This document shows positions 34,572-43,643 of a DNA stretch of 64,000 bases, piece by piece. Origin of the DNA: JAGWAJ01 sp026707615 (GTDB lineage: Bacteria > Acidobacteriota > Vicinamibacteria > Vicinamibacterales > UBA8438); NCBI GenBank assembly GCA_965207595.1, contig CBDBMW010000009.1, forward strand, positions 124,001 to 188,000, in the 5' to 3' direction. The notes beneath the pieces were generated by a model. That model was not told the DNA's origin, searched no databases, and was given only the letters and a program-made list of their open reading frames with translations. Both the position numbers and the translations under genes were made by a program. Position 1 is the stretch's first letter. Each line of letters starts with the position of its first letter.

Positions 34572-35192
34572 ATGGGGCTTCTGGACGCCATCGGCCGCCT
34601 GTTCCACCGTCGCGCCGGCGGGCCGCCGATCGTCGTCGTCTCCGGGCTTCCGCGCTCCGGTACGTCGATGCTGATGCGGATGCTCTCGGCGGGTGGCCTC
34701 GAGCTCGTGGTCGACGGCATCCGGACCGCCGACGACGACAACCCGAACGGCTACTTCGAGCTCGAGCGGGTGAAGGAGCTCGACAAACCCGGCGACGCCT
34801 CGTGGCTGGCCGACGCGCGCGGCAAGGCGGTGAAGGTGATCTCGGCGCTGCTGCCCCACCTGCCCCCGGACTTCGACTACAAGGTCGTCTTCGTTCGCCG
34901 CAGCCTGCCGGAGGTGCTGGCGTCGCAGCGCAAGATGCTGGAGCGTCGCGGCGAAGCCACCGACGCGGTGAGCGACGACGACATGAAGGCGCACTTCACC
35001 GCGCACCTGCGGCGCATCGAGGCGCAGCTCGCGGCCCGCCCCCACTGCGACGTGTTGTACGTCGAGCACCGCCGCGCCCTCGCCGAGCCGTCGGTGGTTG
35101 CGGAGGAGGTCGGCGCCTTCGTCGGCGGGGACCTGAACGTCGCGGCAATGGCGGGCGCCGTGGAAACCCGGCTGTACCGAAACCGAGCTTGA
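34572..35192 (+). CDS. Sulfotransferase-fold protein
   Basis: A 206-residue protein. The 5'-phosphosulfate-binding loop is VVVSGLPRSGTSMLMRML (about 19-36), followed by DDDNPNGYFELERVKELD (about 58-75), and the 3'-phosphate region VVFVRRSLPEVLASQRKM (about 99-116). A C-terminal EVGAFVGGDLNVAAM completes the fold. The size is at the low end for sulfotransferases (about 250-300). ATG at 34572 is chosen as the text before it is spacer. Being divergent from the PAPS synthase, it probably uses that PAPS to sulfate an unknown acceptor. The next gene follows closely on the same strand. Confidence 0.85.
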   Translation: MGLLDAIGRLFHRRAGGPPIVVVSGLPRSGTSMLMRMLSAGGLELVVDGIRTADDDNPNGYFELERVKELDKPGDASWLADARGKAVKVISALLPHLPPDFDYKVVFVRRSLPEVLASQRKMLERRGEATDAVSDDDMKAHFTAHLRRIEAQLAARPHCDVLYVEHRRALAEPSVVAEEVGAFVGGDLNVAAMAGAVETRLYRNRA

Positions 35193-35391
35193 GTCGATGG
35201 CAGGAACGGTCGGCCCTCGCAGCAAGCATCAGCCGGACACGGCCAGCACCCGTCGAGGCCCCGGCGACTGCCGCAACGGGGCCGCGCGCGGGATGCGGAT
35301 CCCGCCCCGGAGTGAACGAGCGCCATCGGCGGGTCGACCGCAATCGTCAGACGGCGGCGCGCGCCGGAGGCCCGGACTGCGCGCCGGCCCG

Positions 35392-37554
35392 GTGCGAGCC
35401 TGGATCGCGGCGGCCGTCCTGCTGCTGGCCGTGCCGGCGCCCGCGCTGGCCTACGTCGGTCCGGGGGCCGGCTTCGCCTTCGTCTCGTCGCTCCTCATCA
35501 TCCTCGTCACGACGCTGCTGGCGATCCTCACGCTCCTGACCTGGCCCATCCGCTGGGTCGTGCAACGCATCCGCGGCAGCCGCGCCCTCGGGGCGGCGCG
35601 CGCGCGGCGGGTCGTCGTCCTCGGCCTCGACGGCCAGGACCCGGAGCTCACGGAGCAGTTCCTGGCCGAGGGTCTGCTCCCGAACTTCGCGCGGCTGCGG
35701 GAGCGTGGCACGTTCAGCCCCCTGCAGACGACGCTTCTCGCTGAGTCCCCGGTCGCCTGGACGTCGTTCCAGACGGGCTGCAACCCCGGCAAGCACCGCA
35801 TCTTCGACTTCCTGGTGCCGAACCGCGCGTCGCACCTCCCCGAGCTCGGCTCGGCGCGCGTCGACCCGCCGGCCCGCTCCCCGCGGCTGGGTCCCTTCCG
35901 CATCCCGATCGGCAAGCCGCGCATCAGCGCCGGGCGCCGCAGCGTGCCGTTCTGGAAGATCCTCGGCGACCACGGGATCTTCAGCACCATCCTGCGCGTG
36001 CCGATCACGTTCCCGGCCGAGCGCTTCGGCGGCGTGCTGCTGTCGGCGATGAGCGTGCCCGATCTCCGAGGCACGCAGGGCACCTACACCTACTTCACGA
36101 GCGACCCGGCCGACGTCGAGCGGCTCTCGGGCACCATGCAGAGCGGCGAGCTGGTGCGTCTGGCGGTCGACGGGGGGACGGCCCGCGCCTCCATCACCGG
36201 TCCCGACAGTCCGGTGCGCGACGGCGGCGGCGCTCTCGAGCTCCCCGTGCAGGTGCGGCCGGCGGACGGGGGCTCGGGAGCAACCCTGACGGTCGACGGG
36301 ACGACCTTCGACCTCGCGCGGCGCACCTACACCCCCTGGATCCCGCTCGGCTTCCGGGCCGCCCCCGGCGTCACGGTCCACGGCATCGTGCGCTTCTATC
36401 TTCTGGAGAGCGCGCCGCACGTCAAGCTGTACATGACGCCGATCAACATCGATCCCGACCGGCCGGCGCTCCCGATCTCGCATCCGTTCACCTACGCCGT
36501 CTACCTCTCCAAGACGCAGGGCCGCTACTCGACGCTCGGCCTGGCCGAGGACACGTCGGCGCTCAACGAGGGCGTCGTCGACGAGGACGCGTTCCTCGAC
36601 CTCACGTGGCAGATCCACGAGGAGCGCGAGCGGATGTTCTTCGACGCGCTGGAGAAGACGGCGCGCGGGGCGGTGGTCTGCGTCTTCGACGTCACCGACC
36701 GCCTGCAGCACATGTTCTTCCGGCACCTCGACGAGCGGCATCCGGCCAACCGCGGACGCGACACGAGCCGGCACCGCGACGCCATCCGCGACCTCTACAC
36801 GCGGATGGACGACCTCGTCGGCCGGACGATGGCGCGGCTCGGGGACGACGATGTCCTCATCGTGATGTCGGACCACGGGTTCAAGCCGTACCGGCGCAGC
36901 GTCAACCTCAACAGTTGGCTCTACACGCACGGCTTCCTGGCCCTCCGCAACGGCGGCCCGACCGGGGCCGACATGTTCGCCGACGTCGACTGGTCGAGGA
37001 CGAAGGCCTACGCGGTCGGATTCGGCGGCATCTACCTGAACCTGGCCGGCCGCGAGGCCCGCGGCATCGTCGCGCCGGGCGCCGAGGCGGAGGAGGTCAA
37101 GCGTGCGATCCGCGACGGACTGCGCGAGCTCTACGACGAGGAGGAAGGCACGCACCCCGTCCGCGAGGTCTATGACGCCACCGAGGTCTACTCCGGGCCC
37201 TACGTCGCCGACGCGCCCGACCTCATCGTCGGCTGCCGGCCCGGGCACCGCGTAGGCTGGCTGTCGGTGACCGGCGGCGTGAGCACGGAAGAGCTCGAGG
37301 ACAACGTCCGGCCCTGGAGCGGCGACCACAACTTCAACCCGCCCGACGTTCCCGGCATGCTCTTCTGCAACCGCCGCATCGCTGCCGCGTCGCCCGGCAT
37401 CTGCGACATCGGCCCGACCGTGCTGGACCTGTTCGGCGTACCGGTTCCTCCCCACTGCGACGGTGCCCCGCTGCTGCCGGCGGGCCCCGCGAGGGAGGCG
37501 CCAGCCCCGGCTGCCGCCCCTGCCGCCGCGCGGCAGGCGGAGAGCGGCTCGTGA
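35392..37554 (+). CDS. Alkaline phosphatase superfamily hydrolase, membrane-anchored (first of pair)
   Basis: About 720 residues from the GTG at 35392, which begins the signal/anchor VRAWIAAAVLLLAVPAPALA followed by a membrane helix (FVSSLLIILVTTLLAILTLL). The 65 codons upstream to an ATG at 35197 look like spacer. The catalytic domain reads VVVLGLDGQDPELTEQFLAEG (metal-binding Asp), ESPVAWTSFQTGCNPGKHRIFDFLVPN (candidate nucleophile Ser in SPVAW), FDVTDRLQHMFFRHLDERHP, VLIVMSDHGFKPYRR and WSGDHNFNPPDVPG. These are the metal ligands of type I phosphodiesterase/phosphoglycerate mutase-like enzymes. The substrate is unknown; phosphate or sulfate esters, or phosphoglycerol-type transfer to surface lipids, are possible. 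The next gene overlaps by 4 nt. Confidence 0.85.
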   Translation: MRAWIAAAVLLLAVPAPALAYVGPGAGFAFVSSLLIILVTTLLAILTLLTWPIRWVVQRIRGSRALGAARARRVVVLGLDGQDPELTEQFLAEGLLPNFARLRERGTFSPLQTTLLAESPVAWTSFQTGCNPGKHRIFDFLVPNRASHLPELGSARVDPPARSPRLGPFRIPIGKPRISAGRRSVPFWKILGDHGIFSTILRVPITFPAERFGGVLLSAMSVPDLRGTQGTYTYFTSDPADVERLSGTMQSGELVRLAVDGGTARASITGPDSPVRDGGGALELPVQVRPADGGSGATLTVDGTTFDLARRTYTPWIPLGFRAAPGVTVHGIVRFYLLESAPHVKLYMTPINIDPDRPALPISHPFTYAVYLSKTQGRYSTLGLAEDTSALNEGVVDEDAFLDLTWQIHEERERMFFDALEKTARGAVVCVFDVTDRLQHMFFRHLDERHPANRGRDTSRHRDAIRDLYTRMDDLVGRTMARLGDDDVLIVMSDHGFKPYRRSVNLNSWLYTHGFLALRNGGPTGADMFADVDWSRTKAYAVGFGGIYLNLAGREARGIVAPGAEAEEVKRAIRDGLRELYDEEEGTHPVREVYDATEVYSGPYVADAPDLIVGCRPGHRVGWLSVTGGVSTEELEDNVRPWSGDHNFNPPDVPGMLFCNRRIAAASPGICDIGPTVLDLFGVPVPPHCDGAPLLPAGPAREAPAPAAAPAAARQAESGS

Positions 37555-39563
37555 GTCGTCTCCCGCAAGTGCTCGGTGCCCTCGGCGCGGCTGCTGTCCT
37601 TGCGGCTGGCTGCACGTCGGCCGGCGGAGTGGACGGTCGCCGCGTCGTCGTCCTCGGCATCGACGGCATGGACCCCGGCTACCTCCAGCGCTTCATCGAC
37701 GAGGGGCGCCTGCCCAACTTCGCGCGCCTCGCCGCCGAGGGGAGCTTCGCGCGGCTCCGGACCAGCATGCCGCCCCTCAGCCCGGTCGCCTGGTCCAACT
37801 TCATCACCGGGATGGACCCCGGCGGGCACGGGGTGTTCGACTTCCTGCACCGCGAGGCGGCGACGATCGAGATGTACCCGCCGACCTACCGCGTGCTACC
37901 GGCGGGGCGCAGCCTGCGCTTCGGTACGTGGGAGCTGCCGCTGACCGGCGGCGGCGTCGAGCTGGTGCGGCGGGGGCGCGCCCTCTGGGAGATCCTCGAG
38001 GACGCCGGCGTGCCGACCACCGTCTACCGCATGCCGATGAACTTCCCGCCGGTGGAGGCGGGCCGGGCGCTGTCCGGCATGGGGACGCCGGACGTGCTCG
38101 GCACCTCCGGCACCTACGCGCTCTACGCCGACTATCCGCCGGCGAACGCGGACGACCTGTCGGGCGGAGCGTTTCACCTCGTCGAGGTGGGCGACCACCG
38201 CGTCCAGGCGCGGCTCGTCGGCCCCCCGAACACGTTCCGCCGGCTGCCGTCGCAATCGGGAACCGCGCGCCTCACCGGAGCCGAGCCCAGCTTCGAGAAC
38301 CCGGAGCTGGAGATCGACTTCGAGGTGCTGCTCGATCCGGACGCCCCGGCGGCCAGGATCGTCATCCAGGACGCCGAGATCGTCCTCAACGAGGGCGAGT
38401 GGAGCGACTGGGTGGGCGTCGAGTTCGAGGCGGTGCCCTTCGTGGCGGGCGTCGGCGCCGCGGCGCGCTTCTACCTCCAGGAGGTCCGCCCCGACTTCCG
38501 GCTCTACGTCACGCCGCTCCAGATCGACCCGGCGAACCCCGCCCTGCCGCTCTCGACCCCTACGGACTGGGCCGGCGAGCTGAGCGCGGCGCTCGACCGC
38601 TTCTACACGCAGGAGCTCCCCGAGGACACCGACGCCTACCTGGACGGCGTGTTCACGGCCCGCGAGTTCTGGGAGCAGGCGCGCTTCGTGTACGGCGAGC
38701 AGCGCCGCGCGCTCGACCATGCGCTGGCCGGCTTCGACGAGGGCTTCCTCTTCTTCTACTTCTCGAGCGTCGACCAGGGGAGCCACATGCTCCACCACTT
38801 CGCCGACCGCGACCATCCGGCGTTCGTCGAGGACGACCTCCTCGCCGCGGGGCTCGCCACGCTCTACGAGGACATGGACGAGGCGCTCGGGCGGGTCGTC
38901 GAGTGGATCGGCGACGACGAGCGGACGACCCTCATCGTGATGTCGGACCACGGGTTCACGCCGTGGTACTGGACGGTGCAGCTCAACTCCTGGCTGGTCG
39001 AGCAGGGCTACGTCACGCTCCGCGATCCGTCGCGCCAGGGCGAGTCGCCGCTCTTCCTGAACGTCGACTGGAGCCGGACCACCGCCTACGCGCTCGGCCT
39101 CCAGGGCCTCTACGTCAACCTGGCCGGCCGCGAGGAACAGGGCATCGTCGCCCCGGGGGCGGAGTACGAGGCGCTGCTCGATCGGCTCGAGGCGGACCTG
39201 CTGGCGATGGTCGACGAGCGCAACGGCCGGTCGCCGGTGTCGCTGGTCTACCGATCGCGGGAGGAGCTCCGCGGCCCCTACGCCGACGAGGCGCCCGACA
39301 TCGTCGTCGGCTACAGCCGCGGCTACCGGTCGTCGTGGGAGAGCCCCCTCGGCGAGTTCCCGCGCGGGGTCTTCGGGGACAACGACGAGGCCTGGAGCGG
39401 CGACCACCAGAACGACTATCGCCTCGTTCCCGGCGTGCTCCTCACGAACCGGGAGATCGCGCTGGCGGAACCGGCACTCTACGACGTCACCGTCGCCGTG
39501 CTCGACGAGTTCGGGGTGCCGCCCGGACCCGGGATGATCGGCGAGGACGCCATCGGACACTGA
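37551..39563 (+). CDS. Alkaline phosphatase superfamily lipoprotein (second of pair)
   Basis: A 670-residue paralogue of the preceding gene. GTG overlaps the previous stop (GTGA). A lipobox (VLAAGC, about residue 21) replaces the transmembrane anchor. Catalytic motifs: VVVLGIDGMDPGYLQRFID, PPLSPVAWSNFITGMDPGGHGVFDFLHRE, YFSSVDQGSHMLHHFADRDHP, TLIVMSDHGFTPWYW and EAWSGDHQNDYRLVPG. The full metal-ligand set is present, and the N-terminal motif order is identical to the partner. The two genes probably act on related substrates, one at the inner membrane and one lipid-tethered in the periplasm. Specificity could not be read from the sequence. Confidence 0.88.
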   Translation: MSRLPQVLGALGAAAVLAAGCTSAGGVDGRRVVVLGIDGMDPGYLQRFIDEGRLPNFARLAAEGSFARLRTSMPPLSPVAWSNFITGMDPGGHGVFDFLHREAATIEMYPPTYRVLPAGRSLRFGTWELPLTGGGVELVRRGRALWEILEDAGVPTTVYRMPMNFPPVEAGRALSGMGTPDVLGTSGTYALYADYPPANADDLSGGAFHLVEVGDHRVQARLVGPPNTFRRLPSQSGTARLTGAEPSFENPELEIDFEVLLDPDAPAARIVIQDAEIVLNEGEWSDWVGVEFEAVPFVAGVGAAARFYLQEVRPDFRLYVTPLQIDPANPALPLSTPTDWAGELSAALDRFYTQELPEDTDAYLDGVFTAREFWEQARFVYGEQRRALDHALAGFDEGFLFFYFSSVDQGSHMLHHFADRDHPAFVEDDLLAAGLATLYEDMDEALGRVVEWIGDDERTTLIVMSDHGFTPWYWTVQLNSWLVEQGYVTLRDPSRQGESPLFLNVDWSRTTAYALGLQGLYVNLAGREEQGIVAPGAEYEALLDRLEADLLAMVDERNGRSPVSLVYRSREELRGPYADEAPDIVVGYSRGYRSSWESPLGEFPRGVFGDNDEAWSGDHQNDYRLVPGVLLTNREIALAEPALYDVTVAVLDEFGVPPGPGMIGEDAIGH

Positions 39564-39584
39564 CGACGCGGGAGGCGCGAATCG

Positions 39585-39776
39585 ATGTTCGGTTCCAGGG
39601 TGAAGATCGACAAGGCGCTACTCGAGAAGGCCAAGCGCTACGCGGGGATCGCCGGCTACGCGAGCGTCGACGAGTTCATCGCCCACGCGCTGGAGAAGGA
39701 GATCGCCAAGCTCGAGGACGCCGACTCCGAGGACGAGATCCGCAAGCGGCTCAAGGGCCTCGGCTACATCTCGTAG
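39585..39776 (+). CDS. 63-residue charged helical protein
   Basis: The text MFGSRVKIDKALLEKAKRYA is followed by GIAGYASVDEFIAHALEKEI and a charged end RKRLKGLGYIS. VKIDKALLEKAKRYA plus SVDEFIAHALEKEIA resembles a ribbon-helix-helix fold, but shortened and without a clear DNA-contact strand. It begins 21 nt after the second hydrolase gene and ends 54 nt before the next gene, so it is probably part of that operon. A preceding GGGAGGCG serves as ribosome binding site. Confidence 0.7.
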   Translation: MFGSRVKIDKALLEKAKRYAGIAGYASVDEFIAHALEKEIAKLEDADSEDEIRKRLKGLGYIS

Positions 39777-39830
39777 CCGGCCTGCCTCAGCCAAACTCGT
39801 ACTCGTAGTCCTTCGCAGCGGGATTGCGTT

Positions 39831-40664
39831 GTGGTCACTCTCGTAGACCTGGTCAACCGGGGCCTGACGCCCCTCTTCGACCTGCTCTGCTGGCCGTTCC
39901 GGACGCTCCCGCCCATCTGGGCGCTGCTGGCCATCTCCTGCCTGAGCGGCGTGGCGATGGTGTGGATCTTCGGCAAGACGTCGGACCAGGCCCGCATCCG
40001 GCATCTTCGCGAGCAGATCCGCGGCAACCTGATCGGCGTGCGGCTCTTCCAGCGCGACGTGGGCGTCGTCCTGCGCCTGCAGCGGCGCATCTTCGGCGAC
40101 ACGCTGCGCTACATGCGGCTCGCGCTGGTACCGATGGTCGTGCTGCTCGTCCCCGTGCTGCTCATCATGACGCAGCTCAACCTGCGCTTCGCGGTCCAGC
40201 CCGTCGCGCCCGGCGAGGCGGCGGTGGTCAAGGCCTTCGTCCGCGACGCGGACCTCCTCCGGCAGCCAGCGCGCCTCGAGGCGGCCGGCGGCGTGGAGGT
40301 CGAGACGCCCGCGGTGCGCATGCCGGCCGTGGGCGAGGTGGCGTGGCGCATCCGCGCGACGGCCCCCGGCGAGCACCGCATCGTCGTCCACGTCGGCGGC
40401 GCTTCCATCGCCACGCACGTCGTCGCCGGCGACGGCTGGGGCCCCGTCCCGAGCCGCCGCACCGGACGGGGCGTCGTCGATACCCTGCTCTACCCCGGCG
40501 AGCCACCCATCGCGGCCGACCACGCCATCGAGGCGGTGGAGATCGGCTACGCCGCCCTCGACATGCGGGCCCTCGGCTGGCCCGTGCACTGGCTGGTGGC
40601 CTTCTTCGTCCTCTCGATCGCGTTCGGCTACGCGCTCAAGGGCCCGCTCGGCGTCGAGCTGTAG
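39831..40664 (+). CDS. DUF106/EMC3-like (Oxa1 superfamily) membrane protein
   Basis: A 277-residue protein starting at GTG. N-terminal helix LPPIWALLAISCLSGVAMVWIFGKTS (about 26-52), a cytosolic pair of helices with QARIRHLREQIRGNLIGVRLFQRDVGVVLRLQRRIFGDTLRYMR, then two helices (LVPMVVLLVPVLLIMTQLNLRF, about 99-120, and WLVAFFVLSIAFGYALKG, about 254-271). The pattern of a helix, a coiled-coil hairpin and membrane helices is reminiscent of the DUF106/TMCO1/YidC superfamily. A periplasmic beta-rich domain (about 120-245) is unusual. It is the last gene of the plus-strand cluster with the two AP-family hydrolases, suggesting a role in their assembly or in surface modification. Confidence 0.7.
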   Translation: MVTLVDLVNRGLTPLFDLLCWPFRTLPPIWALLAISCLSGVAMVWIFGKTSDQARIRHLREQIRGNLIGVRLFQRDVGVVLRLQRRIFGDTLRYMRLALVPMVVLLVPVLLIMTQLNLRFAVQPVAPGEAAVVKAFVRDADLLRQPARLEAAGGVEVETPAVRMPAVGEVAWRIRATAPGEHRIVVHVGGASIATHVVAGDGWGPVPSRRTGRGVVDTLLYPGEPPIAADHAIEAVEIGYAALDMRALGWPVHWLVAFFVLSIAFGYALKGPLGVEL

Positions 40665-40689
40665 CCCGGCCGCCCGCCAGGACGTGGCT

Positions 40690-41283
40690 TCACGCCACCC
40701 TGGACGACAGATCGGCCAGGGATACGGGTCGGGTCGCTCCGATGACGTAGCCGAGGCGGTCGGACTCGGCCAGGGACCGGACCTGGGTGGTCTCGTCGCC
40801 GAAGAGTTGGGCCCCCAGGGCGACGACCGCGCCGCGCAGGACGGCTTCGGCGTCCGCAAGCCTTGGCGCAGCCAGCCGGTCGTTGGCGGCGACTGCGATC
40901 TCGCTCCCCAGGAACAGGGCGCCGCCGCCTGCGAGGTCGGCCGTGTCCCGTTCCAGGCGCTCGGCCGCGGCGAGCAGGATACCGGCCGCCGCTGCCAGCC
41001 GCTCCGGGAGCGTTCCCTCCAGCGGCTGCCTGCGTGTGTAGACGAGTCCCATCCGGCCATCGGCATCGTCGAGGGCGTAGTGGCCTTCGTGCGCGACGAG
41101 AACCACCCGGGGGCCGCCGGTGAGATGCGTGTAATCGGCGACGTCGATCAGGAGCCCCGGAACCGCACGCTCCTGGATCCAGCGGTGGAAGATCTCGATG
41201 CAGCCGCGCGGCGCGAGGGTGCTGCGCGGATCGAGGTACAGCTTCACGGCGAAGCGCTGCAGTCGGTCGATTGCGTGCTCCAT
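40690..41283 (-). CDS. Conserved partner of sulfite/nitrite reductase, function unknown
   Basis: A 197-residue protein. ATG at 41283; a GTG at 41292 overlaps the reductase stop by 4 nt (GTGA) and is also possible. The text EHAIDRLQRFAVKLYLDPRS, CIEIFHRWIQERAVPGLLIDVADYTHL, GPRVVLVAHEGHYALDDADGRMGLVYTRRQPLEG and LFGDETTQVRSLAESDRLGY is well-formed protein with no signal peptide. It is translationally linked to the reductase and last in the sulfur operon, so it probably assists that enzyme or its siroheme. No family name was recognised. Confidence 0.7.
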   Translation of the reverse strand: MEHAIDRLQRFAVKLYLDPRSTLAPRGCIEIFHRWIQERAVPGLLIDVADYTHLTGGPRVVLVAHEGHYALDDADGRMGLVYTRRQPLEGTLPERLAAAAGILLAAAERLERDTADLAGGGALFLGSEIAVAANDRLAAPRLADAEAVLRGAVVALGAQLFGDETTQVRSLAESDRLGYVIGATRPVSLADLSSRVA

Positions 41284-41288
41284 CGAAA

Positions 41289-43598
41289 TCACGGCGCGAT
41301 GGCGGCCGGCGACGGCGCGGGGCCGGCGGCGGGCCGCGCGGCCAGCCGTGCCTGGCAGGCGTGGCTCGCCTCGAGGAAGAGCTGCGCCTCCTCGATGAGC
41401 CGGTGGACCGCCTCCGCACTGGAGGCGGGGCCCCCCTCGTGGCGGCGGAACAGGTACATGGCGAACTTGCCGCCGGCGTACTTGTCGAAGAAGACCTGCG
41501 TGTCGAAGAACCGGGTGCGGAACTCCCGGACGATGTCGGCCGGGTCGTCGCCGACGTCGATGAACTCCGCCTTCACCAGGCCCTTCGCGGCGAGCAGCAT
41601 GCCTCGATAGGCACGGTCGTCCGCGGCGGCGGCGCGGCCCGCCTCCAGTTCGAGCTGCGCCTCGAATATCTGCGCTTCGGCCGCCGCGAGGTCGAACTCC
41701 GTGAGGGAGACCACCTCTCCCGCACACTCGCCGACGCCCATGTCGCCGAGCGTGAATTCGCGCGGATCGCCCCAGTCGGAGTAGAACGCCCGGCCGCCGG
41801 CGTCGTCGCGGGCCGGCACCGGCACCAGGTCGGCGAGCATCTCCTTGAGCGCGCGCTTCCCGATGCGCCGCGTGAACGACTGGAACGATTCGTCCCCCTG
41901 CCGCTCGGCGACGAAGCGGGCCGTGATCCGCTCGATCACCTCCGGGATGCGCTTGGACGGGATGGCGCCCGACGCCAGGCCGTAGGAGGCCGCGTTCTCC
42001 GTCCATTGACCGCCCAGCACCACCTGGAAGTGCGGCACCGTGTAGCCGTCGACCGTACGGCTCACGCCGTAGAAGCCGAGATCCGCGATGTGATGCTGGC
42101 CGCACGAGTTGAAGCAGCCGCTCGTCTTGATGCGCAGGCCCTCCACGGCGGGGTCCGGCGGCGACGCAGCGGCGCTCAACCGTTCCCGCAACTCCGCCGC
42201 CAGCCCGCGCGACGAGGCGATGCCGAGCTTGCACGTGTCGGTGCCCGGGCAGGCGGTGATGTCCGCGATGGTGCCGGCGCCCGGCTCGGCAAGCCCCAGC
42301 GCTGCGAGGTCCCCGTGGAGATCCGGGAGATCGGCGGCGCTGACCCAGCGCAGCGCGATGTTCTGCTCGACGGTGGTCCGGATCGTGTCGCCGACGTAGC
42401 GCCGCGCGACGGCGGCCAGCCCGCGCATCTGCCGGGCGGTCAGGTCGCCGAGCGGCAGGGCCACGGTGACCGTGGCGTAGCCCGCCTGCCGCTGCTCGTA
42501 GACGTTGGTGCGCAACCAGGCCCCGAAGGGGTCCGCGGAAGAAGGCCGGCCGGCTCCGTTCGATCCGTCCGCGCCGCCGGCCAGGGGCGCCGCGGGCCGG
42601 AGCGGCGTCTCCGCCTCGTCCGGTGCGGCCGCAACGTGGGTGTCCCAGCGGGCGTCCGAGGACAGCGCCGCCCGCTCTTCCAGAACCAGCCGCTTGAACT
42701 CGTCGATGCCGAGATGGGCGACCAGGAACTTGATGCGCGCGCGAGCCCGGTTGCGCTTCTCGCCGAGGCGGGCGAACACCCGGGCGATGGCCTGGGCCAG
42801 CGGGAGGAGCTCCGCCACCGGCAGGAACGGATCGAATAGCTTCGCCTGGTGCGGGACGGCCCCCAGGCCGCCGCCGACGTAGGTCTCGAAGCCGCGCTCG
42901 ACCCGGCCGTCCACCTTCCGGGTGACCGCGATCAGCCCGAGGTCGTGCATCGAGACCAGCCCGCAGGCGTGCTCGCGGCAGCCCGAGAACGCCACCTTGA
43001 ACTTGCGGCCGAAGTCCTGCGCGTCCGGATGGCCGAGCAGGAAGCGCATGCAGGCCTTCGCATAGGGAGTGACGTCGAACGTCTCGTCCCGGCAGACGCC
43101 GGCGAGCGGGCACGCGGTGACGTTGCGCACCGTGTTGCCGCACGCTTCGCGCGTCGTGATGCCGACCGCCGCGAGCCGGCGCATCAGGTCGGGCGTGTCG
43201 TCGATGTGGACGAAGTGGAGCTGGACGTCCTGGCGCGTCGTGATGTGGCAGACGCCGTCGCTGTACTCCTCGGCCAGATCGGCGAGCGTGTCCATCTGGT
43301 CCGCCGTGAGACCGCCGAAGGGAATCTTGATCCGCTGCATCCCCGGCGCGTCCCAGACCGTCTCCGGACCCTTCGTGAACCCGTTCGAGGGATACGGGAG
43401 CGGCTTCGCTCCGGTCCCGTCGTTGCGCTGGCCGTTGTCGTACCGCTGGCCGTAGACGCCGCGGCGGAGGCGTGTCTCGGCGAAGACCTTCTCGTCGATC
43501 TTCCCCTGCCGCCGCAGGTCGATCTGGCGTTCGAAGGTCTCGATCTCGTCCGCCAGCTCGCCGGGCATCCGGTCCGCCAACGCTGCCTTCCAGGTCAC
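41289..43598 (-). CDS. Siroheme nitrite/sulfite reductase with C-terminal helical extension
   Basis: A 769-residue protein. The usual two pseudo-repeat halves are present: the N-terminal parachute text GMQRIKIPFGGLTADQMDTLADLAEEYSDGVCHITTRQDVQLHFV, then half one (KFKVAFSGCREHACGLVSMHD) and half two with the siroheme/[4Fe-4S] ligands C450 and C456 (TACPGTDTCKLGI) and C495 and C499 (TSGCFNSCGQHH). A Pro/Ala/Ser-rich linker (about 310-360) joins the halves. Residues from about 600 form an extra domain of about 170 residues, rich in helices (including AYRGMLLAAKGLVKAEFI), reminiscent of HEPN-type extensions in some reductases. In this operon it most probably reduces sulfite to sulfide. Confidence 0.92.
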   Translation of the reverse strand: MTWKAALADRMPGELADEIETFERQIDLRRQGKIDEKVFAETRLRRGVYGQRYDNGQRNDGTGAKPLPYPSNGFTKGPETVWDAPGMQRIKIPFGGLTADQMDTLADLAEEYSDGVCHITTRQDVQLHFVHIDDTPDLMRRLAAVGITTREACGNTVRNVTACPLAGVCRDETFDVTPYAKACMRFLLGHPDAQDFGRKFKVAFSGCREHACGLVSMHDLGLIAVTRKVDGRVERGFETYVGGGLGAVPHQAKLFDPFLPVAELLPLAQAIARVFARLGEKRNRARARIKFLVAHLGIDEFKRLVLEERAALSSDARWDTHVAAAPDEAETPLRPAAPLAGGADGSNGAGRPSSADPFGAWLRTNVYEQRQAGYATVTVALPLGDLTARQMRGLAAVARRYVGDTIRTTVEQNIALRWVSAADLPDLHGDLAALGLAEPGAGTIADITACPGTDTCKLGIASSRGLAAELRERLSAAASPPDPAVEGLRIKTSGCFNSCGQHHIADLGFYGVSRTVDGYTVPHFQVVLGGQWTENAASYGLASGAIPSKRIPEVIERITARFVAERQGDESFQSFTRRIGKRALKEMLADLVPVPARDDAGGRAFYSDWGDPREFTLGDMGVGECAGEVVSLTEFDLAAAEAQIFEAQLELEAGRAAAADDRAYRGMLLAAKGLVKAEFIDVGDDPADIVREFRTRFFDTQVFFDKYAGGKFAMYLFRRHEGGPASSAEAVHRLIEEAQLFLEASHACQARLAARPAAGPAPSPAAIAP

Positions 43599-43643
43599 TT
43601 CACACCTCTCGATAAGCCACTCGCGCTCGTCCCCGCCGATGGC

